A stretch of DNA of 64,000 nucleotides from SCRD01 sp046705285 (GCA_046705285.1 JBJKQK010000052.1:33923-97922); one strand, 5' to 3'; counted from the first letter of the stretch, positions 8,874-16,548 are shown. The notes: generated by a model not told the origin, from the sequence alone. Numbers and translations are program-made.

Positions 8874-9045
8874 TTGAAAACAAATGATCGGGGTGCAAAA
8901 ACGAACCGGAACGAACCTAAAACGAAGCTACCGATCTTGTTGAAAACATTAGAGTGCATAAAAAACGAACCGAAACGAACCGAAAAACGAACCGGGCCAT
9001 GTTGTTGAAAACACAAGAAGGGCAAAAAACGGAGCGGAAATGGGA
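8874..9045 (+). repeat. A-rich tandem repeat, about 66-nt period, three units
   Basis: TTGAAAACA occurs at 8874, 8940 and 9005, that is every 66 and 65 bases. Each is followed 10-20 bases later by a run built on AAAAACGAACCG (AAAACGAAGC and AAAACGGAGC as variants). In one frame the short motif reads Lys-Asn-Glu-Pro or Lys-Thr-Asn, but the frame is not kept between units, so coding is unlikely. The unit length and the irregular inner repeats do not fit CRISPR. Confidence 0.7.
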
Positions 9046-9049
9046 CCAG

Positions 9050-9080
9050 ACCTGCTGTGCAGCCCACAGAGCATTTTTTC
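9050..9080 (+). terminator. Possible intrinsic terminator of repeat element
   Basis: CTGTG, a five-base loop and CACAG form a short stem that is followed four bases later by a run of six T residues. The stem is short, so strength is doubtful, but the position at the end of the tandem repeat fits. Confidence 0.4.
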
Positions 9081-9202
9081 TGCTGCCTGATGCCGCCTGG
9101 CGTCCCACCGGGATCGGCGAGTTGTGTAGCCCTGCCGCCCGGTATTAGTCTGATGTAAAAGCCAGTGTGACTTGCGCTTGGACCTGCAGTGAGGAGGAGG
9201 AG

Positions 9203-9739
9203 ATGGCAGGAGGGTCGCGAATATCTCGGGTGGCGCACAATCTGATTGGATTATATCTGCGGCTGGCGCTGGGAGTGGACTTCCTGTCTGCCGTGGCCGA
9301 CCGTTTCGGTTTGTGGGGACCGCCGGGGAGCGATCATGTTGCGTGGGGCAACTTTTCAAAGTTCACCGCCTACACCGCCAAGGTGAATCCCTTCACTCCG
9401 GCCGCTACTGCCCCCACCGTCGCTTGGATCGTAACGGCTCTTGAGATCGTGTTTGGCGTGCAGTTGATTCTGGGATTTCGCACGCGCACCACGGCTTTTC
9501 TAAGCGGCATCCTGCTGGCTCTGTTCGCTGTGGGCATGTCACTGGGAACAGGCGCGAAGTCCGCATTCGACGCTTCAGCCTTTGCTGCTTCCGCAGGCGC
9601 GTTCGCGCTTTCTGCTTTCGGTCCCAGCGCGTTGAGCATCGATTCCAAGCGGAACAAGAAGCGGGCCGTTCCACCGCCGTCACCTGCTCCGGCGCCTGCC
9701 GGAGTCAGCGGTCAAGACAAGCCCGCATCGGGCAGTTGA
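9203..9739 (+). CDS. DoxX-like membrane protein
   Basis: The product has 178 residues. The start at ATG 9203 is fixed by a strong GAGGAGGAGG directly upstream; the open frame goes back to 9167 without a usable site. There are four hydrophobic segments. The first one, LIGLYLRLALGVDFLSAVADRFG, is typical of the DoxX/DUF417 group of small quinone-related inner-membrane proteins, and TALEIVFGVQLILGFRTR matches the second half. The last 35 residues are a Pro/Ala-rich polar tail (PPPSPAPAPAG). Function in the family is poorly defined; several members accompany redox enzymes. No partner gene is adjacent. Confidence 0.7.
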   Translation: MAGGSRISRVAHNLIGLYLRLALGVDFLSAVADRFGLWGPPGSDHVAWGNFSKFTAYTAKVNPFTPAATAPTVAWIVTALEIVFGVQLILGFRTRTTAFLSGILLALFAVGMSLGTGAKSAFDASAFAASAGAFALSAFGPSALSIDSKRNKKRAVPPPSPAPAPAGVSGQDKPASGS

Positions 9740-9768
9740 AAATGGGCAGCACGCGGCGGAGCGGACGG

Positions 9769-10305
9769 TTACCGTACTGAGATCCTGGTTTTGTGTCGTC
9801 TGGTGGCGCTGCGCTTAACATGCGGCTCGTACTCGCCTTCAAACTCGAAAACCATGTTATTGCCCTGGAGTGTGCCGGTGTAGGTTCCTTTGCCGTGGAT
9901 GCCTTTCAGCTTGCCTGTTCCGCTGACAATGCTCCAGCGTCCCTTTTCGCTGACGGTCTTGCCGTGATCGAGCACCTGCGTCCCCACAATGCGGTAACTG
10001 AACTTGGCGCCGTTGGCGGTGGTTTCGGTGACGTAGCCGCGAAGGTGGGCGCGCGAGTTTCGGACCTCTTTCGTGATCGTGGCCACGTCGCTCTGAGTGT
10101 GGTCGCCTTCGATATCGACCGGCTTGGTCCAATTGCATTTCCCCTGGCTCATCACGAAGAAATGGTCGGGATGATCCATAAGCCGCATCACGTGGGTTTC
10201 TTCAGGCCCCGAACAAACGACCGTGCCTGCAATCTGAGTTTGCGCCGAGCCCAGAGCCGCGAACGCCATAATCACAAAAGCCACAAGCCCGATTCTGGTC
10301 TTCAT
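9769..10305 (-). CDS. Secreted protein, possible beta-barrel (AOC/DUF3224-like)
   Basis: The product has 178 residues and starts at ATG 10305 with CTAAGGAGG upstream. A signal peptide (MKTRIGLVAFVIMAFAALGSAQ) is followed by a beta-rich body with many Gly-Thr turns. RWSIVSGTGKLKGIHGKGTY resembles the repeated GTGxLxGxxGxGTY turns of small allene-oxide-cyclase-like/DUF3224 barrels. This resemblance is from memory and is weak evidence. The C-terminus is strongly basic (KRSATRRHKTRISVR). It is most likely exported, function unknown. The long complementary frame at 9793-10584 is its shadow. Confidence 0.65.
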   Translation of the reverse strand: MKTRIGLVAFVIMAFAALGSAQTQIAGTVVCSGPEETHVMRLMDHPDHFFVMSQGKCNWTKPVDIEGDHTQSDVATITKEVRNSRAHLRGYVTETTANGAKFSYRIVGTQVLDHGKTVSEKGRWSIVSGTGKLKGIHGKGTYTGTLQGNNMVFEFEGEYEPHVKRSATRRHKTRISVR

Positions 10306-10736
10306 AAAGCCTCCTTAGTGTGGTTGGATCGTGCATCTGTATCGGAAATGGTGTTGCAAAATGAAGACGTTTTTCGTGCTTCGGAATGCATGTATGCCAA
10401 GCCGGATATTATGGCACAACCGCCACAGCAGCATCAGTTTCTTGTTTTGAGGAAAGCGAGACATGCACTTGCGTTCTTGCTTCGGTGCTTATCGCACCAA
10501 AGCCGAAGGCCACATCCGGCGGCGGGCAAGCCATCGCATCGCTTGAAAGCAGGCCTCCCCGGCTTTCCAGGGAGACCATCTTGACTCACCTTGCCGAGTC
10601 TGGCAATCTGAAACTTTGGGGCTGGGGTGATCACATTTGTGAAAACCCGCGGGCTTGATTTGCAACAAGGCATCAGCGTGTAGCCGCAGGGAGTGTTCCT
10701 GTAAAAGCCGAAGTATCGCAGAGCAAGGAGGGAAAC
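10306..10736. other. Intergenic region without a convincing gene
   Basis: About 430 bp lie between the secreted-protein start and the damaged dps. Frames exist on both strands (for example 10386-10658 forward), but none has a ribosome site, a family motif or a codon pattern like the neighbours. The final 20 bases carry the strong AAGGAGGG site of the dps remnant. Confidence 0.5.
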
Positions 10737-11048
10737 ATGGCTCGAGCAGCACGCGCAGTGGTCCAAAAAGCCGGCGTTGATGTGGACAAGCTTCGGACCT
10801 TGCCGGTCAGCAACACTTCCGCAGAGTTGACAACCTTTTACGATTACACGATCCTGCGAGTGAACCTGATCGGGTTGGAAGGCGAGGGCCTGAAGGAAAT
10901 CACGGAAGACGCCCGCATCGAAGATCGTAATCACTTTGAAGCCTGGTTCTCGGAATTCCTCGGCGAAGGGCCCTCCGGACGCTTCCGGCGCCAGGGGACT
11001 GGGTTTTTGAGGAATTCACCCTTTGTTTCCAAGTTTCTCATCCAATGA
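10737..11048 (+). pseudogene. dps: Dps-like ferritin with central in-frame deletion
   Basis: The frame encodes 103 residues behind an intact AAGGAGGG site. Residues 1-67 (ELTTFYDYTILRVNLIGLEG, then ARIEDRNHFEA) match the first two helices of the Dps-like ferritins I know, which carry EDARIEDRNHFE. Residue 68 then jumps straight into WFSEFLGEGPSG and ends SPFVSKF, the normal C-terminal helix and tail. Complete members are about 170-185 residues, so roughly 80 central residues are missing: the loop, helix C and much of helix D, with part of the iron-oxidation centre. The junction keeps the frame. The product cannot form a normal four-helix ferritin subunit, so this is probably a relic, although expression signals remain. 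It lies 110 bp upstream of a peroxiredoxin. Confidence 0.7.
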
Positions 11049-11158
11049 ACTGACTTGAGTTCGTCAGAAATAGACGCTGGCACGCGGACACCGGCTGCAT
11101 GGAGTTAAGGTTGGGCGGAAGAGTTCGCGCGCTACCCGATTCCCGGAAGGAGGCTGGC

Positions 11159-11641
11159 ATGGCACTGAATGTTGGAGACGCAGCACCTGATTTCAATTTG
11201 AAGGCGGCGAGAGGCGACGAGCAGGAAGATTTCAAGCTTTCGAACGAGCGGGGCAGGAAAGTGGTCATTGCTTTTTATGCACTGGATTTCACCCCCGTTT
11301 GACAGCACGAACTCTCGGAGATCCAGGCGAAGCTTGCTCAGTTCTCCGAGATAAACGCCCAGGTCGTGGGCGTTTGTACCGATACGGTTTTTACCCACAT
11401 CGCTTTCCAGAAATCACTCGGCGGATTGAAATTCCCGCTGGCCGCAGACCGCTGGCCTTACGCTGCCACGGCTCAGGCTTACGGAATCTTCCCGCCAACC
11501 AAACACGAGATTCCATTTGTTAACGACCGCGCCATTTTCATTGTTGACAGGAATGGCAAGCTTGCATGGTCAAAAGTCTATGCGTTGAGAGACTTGCCGG
11601 ATCTTGACGAGGTCCTGGAAGCATTGCGCAAGCTGAACTGA
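11159..11641 (+). CDS. prxU: Peroxiredoxin with in-frame TGA at the catalytic Cys (probable selenoprotein)
   Basis: ATG 11159 has GGAAGGAGG upstream. The frame runs 47 codons to TGA (11300-11302), then continues without shift for 112 codons to TGA at 11639. Before the codon the product reads VVIAFYALDFTPV and after it QHELSEIQAKL. In AhpC/TSA peroxiredoxins this is exactly the DFTPV-C-xxE site, so TGA replaces the peroxidatic Cys. The downstream part is fully conserved in type (VVGVCTDTVFTHIAFQKSLGG, FPLAADRWPYAATAQAYGIF, RAIFIVDRNGKLAW), which argues for readthrough. A hairpin at 11313-11351 is placed like a bacterial SECIS. Selenocysteine peroxiredoxins are an established group, and residue 48 would be Sec in a 160-residue enzyme that reduces peroxides. 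A nonsense mutation is the alternative; sel genes are not in the window. Confidence 0.8.
11313..11351 (+). promoter_or_regulatory. SECIS-like stem-loop downstream of the TGA codon
   Basis: TCTCGGAG (11313-11320) pairs perfectly over 8 bp with CTCCGAGA (11344-11351). Inside, GGC (11326-11328) can pair with GCT (11336-11338), leaving a 7-base apical loop that begins with G at 11329, 26 bases after the TGA. Bacterial SECIS elements as known have an apical loop with an early G at about 16-37 bases from the UGA. The fit is by eye, not by a folding program. Confidence 0.6.
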
Positions 11642-11804
11642 TGCGGGCAGGGAAGCTTCGTGGCTGTGGCACGTGCTTCGCGCCACATGATGGAAATCGA
11701 CACCACGCAGCGGGGACACAAAGACTCCCCGCTGCCATGGTGTTTCGCCGCAATCCAGTTTGGCTGGGCACCATTGGACCCTCGCCAGCGAAAAAGTTGC
11801 GAAT

Positions 11805-11823
11805 GATCGCGAGTTGCGCGATC
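11805..11823 (-). terminator. Hairpin at the end of the basic secreted-protein gene
   Basis: GATCGCG and CGCGATC form a perfect 7-bp stem with a 5-base loop. The stem overlaps the stop codon of the minus-strand gene ending at 11822. On that strand it is followed by an interrupted T-run (CTTTTTC) about 10 bases later. It may act as a terminator, also for the peroxiredoxin transcript arriving from the other side. Confidence 0.4.
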
Positions 11824-12169
11824 AATTCAGCTTGATATGATGGTGCACTGTGCGGCTGCGGTTTTGCTTCCTGGCACGGCGCAGATTGGGGTTTTGGCTC
11901 TTGGAATGGCGCTGGACTTTCCTTGCTTGATGCCGCTTGACCTTTGGCGGAGTGCTGTGCTTGAATTGCCGGGCCTCGGCCCGTATCCTTTGGCGGCTTT
12001 GCTTGATTCGCCGGTGCTGATACCGCAACTCGCGACGCTCTTGCCGGCTTTCCGCTTTGTTGTGGGTACTAGGTGAAGGACCTGCTCCTTTGGCAAACAA
12101 CGCGGGCACGGCCAGGAACAGGCCAGCCAGTACAAAGGGCAAAATCCGCCTGCGATTCTTTCGGATCAT
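11822..12169 (-). CDS. Small very basic secreted protein
   Basis: The product has 115 residues. ATG 12169 has AGGAGG 6 bases upstream and gives a clear signal peptide (RRRILPFVLAGLFLAVPALFA). The mature part is almost entirely charged, dominated by Arg, Lys, His and Gln (ESRQERRELRYQHRRIKQ), with no recognisable domain and no Cys. Its composition would suit a nucleic-acid- or polyanion-binding periplasmic protein, or simple low-complexity sequence; no function is claimed. The longer upstream frame to 12247 lacks a start signal. Confidence 0.6.
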   Translation of the reverse strand: MIRKNRRRILPFVLAGLFLAVPALFAKGAGPSPSTHNKAESRQERRELRYQHRRIKQSRQRIRAEARQFKHSTPPKVKRHQARKVQRHSKSQNPNLRRARKQNRSRTVHHHIKLN

Positions 12170-12401
12170 TGCGTCCTCCTTGGACCTGCGCATTTGGCGT
12201 TTTGCCTCGTCAACCCCAGACCGTGAAAATGGTTTCAGGCAGCACAAAACCGGCAGCTGATGTCAGTCGCCGGACCTGCATTATCCTCTTCCCCGCGCGG
12301 AAACGTGTAGGCATTCCAACCGCCCAGGGAATTCCGAAGTGTGCTGTATCATATTAGATGGCGAGCCGAAATGCACGAACAAAACGCCGGAGGGAATTAA
12401 G

Positions 12402-12932
12402 ATGAAACCCGTTCTTTGCAGCCTGTTTTCCTTGTGCATGCTTGTGGCTCCGGCCTTTGGGCAGCAAAAAGCCCAGGGGAAGGAAAACCCGCTGGTTGAG
12501 GGGAAATTGATGTACGTTGGGAGGATGCCGGAGCGCATCGACAACTGGATTATCTACGACCTGAAAGCATGGGGTAAATACAAGCCAACTCAAGATATTG
12601 AAGGCGTGGATCTTGTGATGAAAGCTTTTGAGCCTGAGAGGAGAACCAGATACGAAATGCGAAATGGAATTCCTCAGCCTTCAAGAAGGCCGGAGAGGCG
12701 GGGACGTAAATCCGTCATGTTTACAATCAGTGTGACCGATTGGGTCACCGGCCGCCTTGTGTGGCAGGCGGAAGTCGTGGACAAGAAACCGAAAAGGAAT
12801 GAGGACGTGACTCCGAGCGAAGACGCTGTGATTCGCGTTCGGGGGCTGGCCACCCAGCAGATTGCGCAGGCTATCGTACGAGATCTGCGAAGATACGTGG
12901 ATCATCTCAGCGCACAATCCGGCGTCCATTAG
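12402..12932 (+). CDS. Secreted protein of unknown function
   Basis: The product has 176 residues. ATG 12402 is preceded by GGAGGG and gives a signal peptide (MKPVLCSLFSLCMLVAPAFGQ). The mature region contains VTDWVTGRLVWQAEVVDKK and ends in LATQQIAQAIVRDLRRYVDHL. That pattern, a short beta domain reporting a ratio-like DxxTGxxVW strand followed by a long helix, resembles DUF4136-type lipoproteins, but no lipobox is present and the match is uncertain. It is divergent from the basic secreted protein across a 230-bp gap and stands 81 bp before an RmlD-like gene. Confidence 0.6.
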   Translation: MKPVLCSLFSLCMLVAPAFGQQKAQGKENPLVEGKLMYVGRMPERIDNWIIYDLKAWGKYKPTQDIEGVDLVMKAFEPERRTRYEMRNGIPQPSRRPERRGRKSVMFTISVTDWVTGRLVWQAEVVDKKPKRNEDVTPSEDAVIRVRGLATQQIAQAIVRDLRRYVDHLSAQSGVH

Positions 12933-13013
12933 AGGTCTGGGCCGCTCCGTGAAAGCCTCATCTGAGCACGACCACTGCTTGCTGGCCGAGGGATTAATCG
13001 AAAAGGTTCCCAT

Positions 13014-13859
13014 ATGAAAATAGCTGTTACTGGCTCGACTGGATTGTTTGGTCAGGGACTCGTCCAGGTCATGAGCAGGCGGCACACAGTCTTCCCGATC
13101 AGTCGGGCCGAGGCAGATATTACCAGGTTCGACGAGGTGCGGGCGGTATTCCAAAAGCTTCGTCCGGAAGTCGTGGTCCACGCGGCGGCGATTCCCAGCC
13201 CGGACTTATGCGAAGCCGACCCGGCGCAGGCCTATCTTGTCAATGTCCATGGCACACGCCACGTTGCAGAAGCAGCCAGAGACATTGGCGCCGCGGTTGC
13301 CTACATCTCCAGTGACGCGGTTTTTGACGGCGAAATGCAGACTCCGTATTCTGAAACCAGCCCGACGATTTCTCCAACGGTTTATGGACGGTCCAAATTA
13401 CGAGGCGAGCGTGTGGTTGCAACGCTGCCCACATACTGGACCTTCCGTATCCCAGTCCTTTTCGGCCCGGGGAAGGTCAATTTTATTGAAAAAGGTCTTC
13501 GGACCATGGCTGCAGGTCAGCCTTATGTGGTGGCTTCAGACCAGATCGGCGGGGCGCTTTACACCTTGGATGGAGCTGAAAAGATTCTCGAGGTGGTGGA
13601 GCGCGGGCGAAGCGGTCTTTACCATCTTACAAACCAGGGAATATGCAGCCGTTATGAATTGGCTAAGTACTCGGCGGAGAAAGCAAGCCTTGACTTGGGC
13701 AAACTTACTGGCGTCCCTTCGGACCAGATGGGCCGGCGTGCCAAGCGGTTGAAATATGCGGTGATGGACATGCGGAAGCTCAAGGAAGCCGGTTTCTCTC
13801 TGCCGAGAACCTGGCAGGCCGCCCTGGATGACTATCTCGGGACTTTGCTTCCCCTGTGA
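13014..13859 (+). CDS. RmlD-like SDR (dTDP-4-dehydrorhamnose reductase family)
   Basis: The product has 281 residues, with an AAAGG site upstream of ATG 13014. The Rossmann motif TGSTGLFG (residues 6-13) is followed by VVHAAAIPSPDLCEADP, YISSDAVFDG and the catalytic Tyr-Lys in VYGRSKLRGE. This order and the VFDG-PY-E segment are diagnostic of the RmlD/sugar-reductase group. The family reduces the 4-keto group of dTDP-6-deoxy sugars. No rmlA, rmlB or rmlC genes are nearby, so this may be a related reductase, or the methionine adenosyltransferase beta-like branch, rather than true RmlD. The last quarter carries RAKRLKYAVMDMRKLKEAGF, the usual C-terminal substrate-domain helix. Confidence 0.8.
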   Translation: MKIAVTGSTGLFGQGLVQVMSRRHTVFPISRAEADITRFDEVRAVFQKLRPEVVVHAAAIPSPDLCEADPAQAYLVNVHGTRHVAEAARDIGAAVAYISSDAVFDGEMQTPYSETSPTISPTVYGRSKLRGERVVATLPTYWTFRIPVLFGPGKVNFIEKGLRTMAAGQPYVVASDQIGGALYTLDGAEKILEVVERGRSGLYHLTNQGICSRYELAKYSAEKASLDLGKLTGVPSDQMGRRAKRLKYAVMDMRKLKEAGFSLPRTWQAALDDYLGTLLPL

Positions 13860-13887
13860 TTGACCTTATTCCTCTCCAGACGGTGCT

Positions 13888-14604
13888 CTAATTCACGGTC
13901 GCCATGAATTCAACATCATGACCAGGAAAAATCCGCTCGCCCATCGTCAGAACTCGGTCACGGTCCCGCCTGGACTGCTCCCGGTCGCGTGGAATCATTG
14001 TGAGGATGCGCGCATCTTCTGACCGGCTCAGACAGGCATCGCCGGCCACAACTGTTTTGTACTCCGTTCCCGGGACGATCACCGAGATATGGCCGGGAAC
14101 ATGACCTGATGTCAAGAACACTTCCAGCCCTTCGGGCAGATGATGAGATTCCAGCCAGCGATGTTGAGACGCCGTCCCCAGTCGTTGCCGGTCCCACCAT
14201 CGTAAGGTGAGTTTTCGCAACTGATGCATGTGCTCGATGGCGCGGGGGTACTCCAGAGTTTCCGGGTAATATTTCAGAATCAACTTTTCCCAGTCTTGAT
14301 CATCGAGAAGGTCGGAGTAGAGCGAGCAACACCAGTCGTGTGATTCTTGTGTGCCATAAATCAGGCTGTCCGGAAAGAGCGAATTGTTCAGTACGTGGTC
14401 GATGTGGAAATGAGTGTTGATGACCACGTCGATATCAGCGGTCTTGAGGCCATGTCGCTGCAAGGCCTTTATCAGCAAATGACCCTCATGTGCCATGCCA
14501 GTGTCGACCACCAGATGGCGGCCTCCACTTGTTAGAAGGACGGACGTGGCGCTGTGCCAATTGCCTGCCAGCAGAGTTTCTACTTTCCATTCTGTTCTTG
14601 CCAT
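13888..14604 (-). CDS. Metallo-beta-lactamase-fold hydrolase
   Basis: The product has 238 residues from ATG 14604 (AAGG upstream). The longer frame to 14694 lacks a signal. The metal motif THFHIDH is at residues 64-70. The second half contains SGHVPGHISV with the third-position His and VAGDACLS with the bridging Asp. This set binds two zinc ions and typically hydrolyses thioesters, lactones or similar bonds. A weak resemblance to quorum-quenching lactonases and glyoxalase-II-like enzymes is seen, but the substrate is unknown. It converges with the RmlD-like gene with only 28 bp between them. Confidence 0.82.
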   Translation of the reverse strand: MARTEWKVETLLAGNWHSATSVLLTSGGRHLVVDTGMAHEGHLLIKALQRHGLKTADIDVVINTHFHIDHVLNNSLFPDSLIYGTQESHDWCCSLYSDLLDDQDWEKLILKYYPETLEYPRAIEHMHQLRKLTLRWWDRQRLGTASQHRWLESHHLPEGLEVFLTSGHVPGHISVIVPGTEYKTVVAGDACLSRSEDARILTMIPRDREQSRRDRDRVLTMGERIFPGHDVEFMATVN

Positions 14605-14760
14605 GGTGGACCTTTGCCACGTAGATTCTAGCAGGAAGTGTAGTTGATTGGGCCTGCAAAGAGAGTTTGCGCCACGGAGACGGTATCTGGACAAAACGGA
14701 CTATGGCCGCCGCTTAGTTGGACCAGGCCAAAGCGTATAATTCCCAACCCCAGGCCTTCG

Positions 14761-16548
14761 TCAGGATTTAGTCACGTTCAAGCGAGTCTGGAGTTTGCCA
14801 GACTGTGGTTCATGAGCCAAACGATTTTCAAATGCTTCAAGGATTTCAGTCCTGGTGACAACACCTTCCAATTGATCGTCGTCTGTAGTAATCAGAAGGA
14901 TCTGTCGCCCTGTTTGTTTTCTCAGCAGCCGCAGGGCCTCCCTCACATCGCAGCCGCCGGGAATTCTCTTTGCTTGTTGGTCGGCAAGATCCCGCACAGA
15001 TGTCTCCGACCAGAGTCGAGGATCCACCGTTCCCAACGACGAGGCTGCAATCGTACCCAGCAGCCGGTCGCCGTCATATACGGGGAAACTGGAGTGGTGG
15101 GCGTGGACTCGCGCCACATCCGCGAACGCCTGCAGGGATGACGACGCCTGGATTGGTACGACCTGTTCCTGCATTACCTCACGGACGGGAATATAGCCCA
15201 GTTCCTGGGTACCAGTGCCTTCGTGCAGGCGTTGGTCGGCAGACACGGATGCTTCACCTGAAACGGCGTAAGCTACGGCAGCCCCCACCAGAGTAGGAAT
15301 GATGTACGAATGCCCGCCTGTCGCTTCCGCTACAAACACGACTGCCGCCAGTGGTGTCTTGTATCCTCCCGCGATGAACGCAGCCATCCCGACCGCAGCA
15401 TAGAGATCTATGGAAGAGCTGTGGATGATGGACTGGCTGAAGGCTGCCCCAACAGAGGCTCCGGTCAGGAACAGTGGCACAAACATAGCACTGACTCCGC
15501 CGCTGCCCAGGGAGAAGAGCGTTGCGGCGAGCTTGAAGACTCCAAATAGTGCCAGTTCAATTGCGGCATGCCGTCCAAGAAGAATCTTGTCCACAGCTTC
15601 GTAGTTGGGCCCGAGAGGGATCAATGATCCTTTGAAGAGTGAGACAAATGCCAGACCGCACAAACCGGTCAGCAGGCCGCCGATAGCCAGCTTAATCCAA
15701 TGGGGGATCGGATAATGGATGGCAAACAGACGCGCGCGGCGATAGGCGATGCTGAAGGCCATGGTGATCAGGCCACAGATGAGGCCGAGAACTGCCGACC
15801 AGAACAGGTCTTTCCTCGAGAAGGTTTCTGCCCCGGCAAAGTCGAAGAGCGTTTGTGATCCGACGAATGAGATAAGTGTGGCGTATGCAATGACCGAAGC
15901 GATAAGTGAGGGGACAAGCGCCTCATGGGCCAGATCATCCTTGTACGGCATCTCGAGTGCAAACACAAGCCCAGTCAGAGGTGCTCGGAAAACTGCGCCC
16001 ATCCCCGCGGCCGCTCCGCCGATCAGCATGATGCGCCGGTCACGCGTGTCGAGGTGAAACCATTTGAGCTTGGTCCAGAGCCACGACCCGATGGCGCCGC
16101 CTCCGTAGATACTGGGTCCTTCCAGTGCTGCGCTACCTCCAGACCCAACTGTAGCAATTGCGGCAGCCAGCTTGGGGACAAACGAGCGCATCACGATGGC
16201 TCCGTCGCGCTTATGGTAGGAATGAATGATTTCTTCGGTGGAGTGTTCATTGGGGTCAGGAGTGAAGTGCTGCATAATGAGCCCGGTCACTATAAATCCT
16301 GCGACCAGCCCTGGAACGATGGCCCAGTGGTGACGAAGGAAGTAGCCAAGCAACAGAGGCCACATTTTGTCCAGAATGATGACCGTAATTCCTGTGATGA
16401 CCAAGCCTGTAAGGACCCCTATAACGGGAGCAATGAACACCCACTTGTGGAGGTCGCGGGAATAGGCTGCGGCGAGATCCTTGCGGAGCAGCCCTGCGTA
16501 TTTTTGCAGGCGATGGCGTTTCGTGGCCTTGGTCTTCTCTTCAGGCAT
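14761..16548 (-). CDS. ClC-type chloride channel/antiporter with C-terminal CBS pair
   Basis: The product has 595 residues from ATG 16548. About ten hydrophobic segments are present (residues about 35-425). The anion-pathway landmarks are GSGGSAALEGPSIYGGGAIG (carrying the gating Glu in LEGPS), GAAAGMGAVFRAPLTGLVFALE, and SLGSGGVSAMFVPLFLTGASVG. Two CBS domains follow (residues about 450-580; VREVMQEQVVPIQASSS and later GGCDVREALRLLRKQTG). The usual first motif GSGIPE is not seen where expected, so the selectivity serine may differ. It moves chloride, or exchanges it for protons, in the inner membrane, while CBS domains sense adenosine nucleotides in known members. A MarR gene lies upstream on the same strand and could control it. 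Confidence 0.88.
   Translation of the reverse strand: MPEEKTKATKRHRLQKYAGLLRKDLAAAYSRDLHKWVFIAPVIGVLTGLVITGITVIILDKMWPLLLGYFLRHHWAIVPGLVAGFIVTGLIMQHFTPDPNEHSTEEIIHSYHKRDGAIVMRSFVPKLAAAIATVGSGGSAALEGPSIYGGGAIGSWLWTKLKWFHLDTRDRRIMLIGGAAAGMGAVFRAPLTGLVFALEMPYKDDLAHEALVPSLIASVIAYATLISFVGSQTLFDFAGAETFSRKDLFWSAVLGLICGLITMAFSIAYRRARLFAIHYPIPHWIKLAIGGLLTGLCGLAFVSLFKGSLIPLGPNYEAVDKILLGRHAAIELALFGVFKLAATLFSLGSGGVSAMFVPLFLTGASVGAAFSQSIIHSSSIDLYAAVGMAAFIAGGYKTPLAAVVFVAEATGGHSYIIPTLVGAAVAYAVSGEASVSADQRLHEGTGTQELGYIPVREVMQEQVVPIQASSSLQAFADVARVHAHHSSFPVYDGDRLLGTIAASSLGTVDPRLWSETSVRDLADQQAKRIPGGCDVREALRLLRKQTGRQILLITTDDDQLEGVVTRTEILEAFENRLAHEPQSGKLQTRLNVTKS

Larger units (their letters stand above)
8641..9080 (+). 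ncRNA. Multicopy transcribed element, copy A (candidate structured RNA)
   Basis: This intergenic segment shares its first 260 bases with 63729-64000, and conserved blocks sit at identical offsets from the left edge. The common blocks are a promoter (8651-8679), CTGGGCTAGGAA at 8751 (offset 110 in both copies), GCCGGAAAAC near 8778, and from offset 180 a nearly identical 80-base run through GACAAATGGGACAAAAGAATTC to the first AAAAACGAACCGGAAC. The block at 8751 is the loop of a short helix (ATGCA 8744-8748 with TGCAT 8765-8769). In copy B a different extension (GCAGA with TCTGC) pairs instead. A second helix CTGCCGG 8776-8782 with CCGGCAG 8813-8819 encloses the next part. An intrinsic-terminator-like hairpin closes the unit near 9080. 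The short frames inside it have no ribosome site that I trust. The RNA call is inference; the repeat itself is seen directly. Confidence 0.6.

Noticed and set aside
8618..8887. Open frame of 89 codons at the start of the repeat element
   Set aside because: It runs across the promoter of the element, has no ribosome site, and its sequence is not conserved in the variable part of copy B.
8874..9045. Possible CRISPR array
   Set aside because: Three units of 65-66 bases contain degenerate inner repeats rather than identical 23-40 base repeats with unique spacers, and no cas genes are present in the window.
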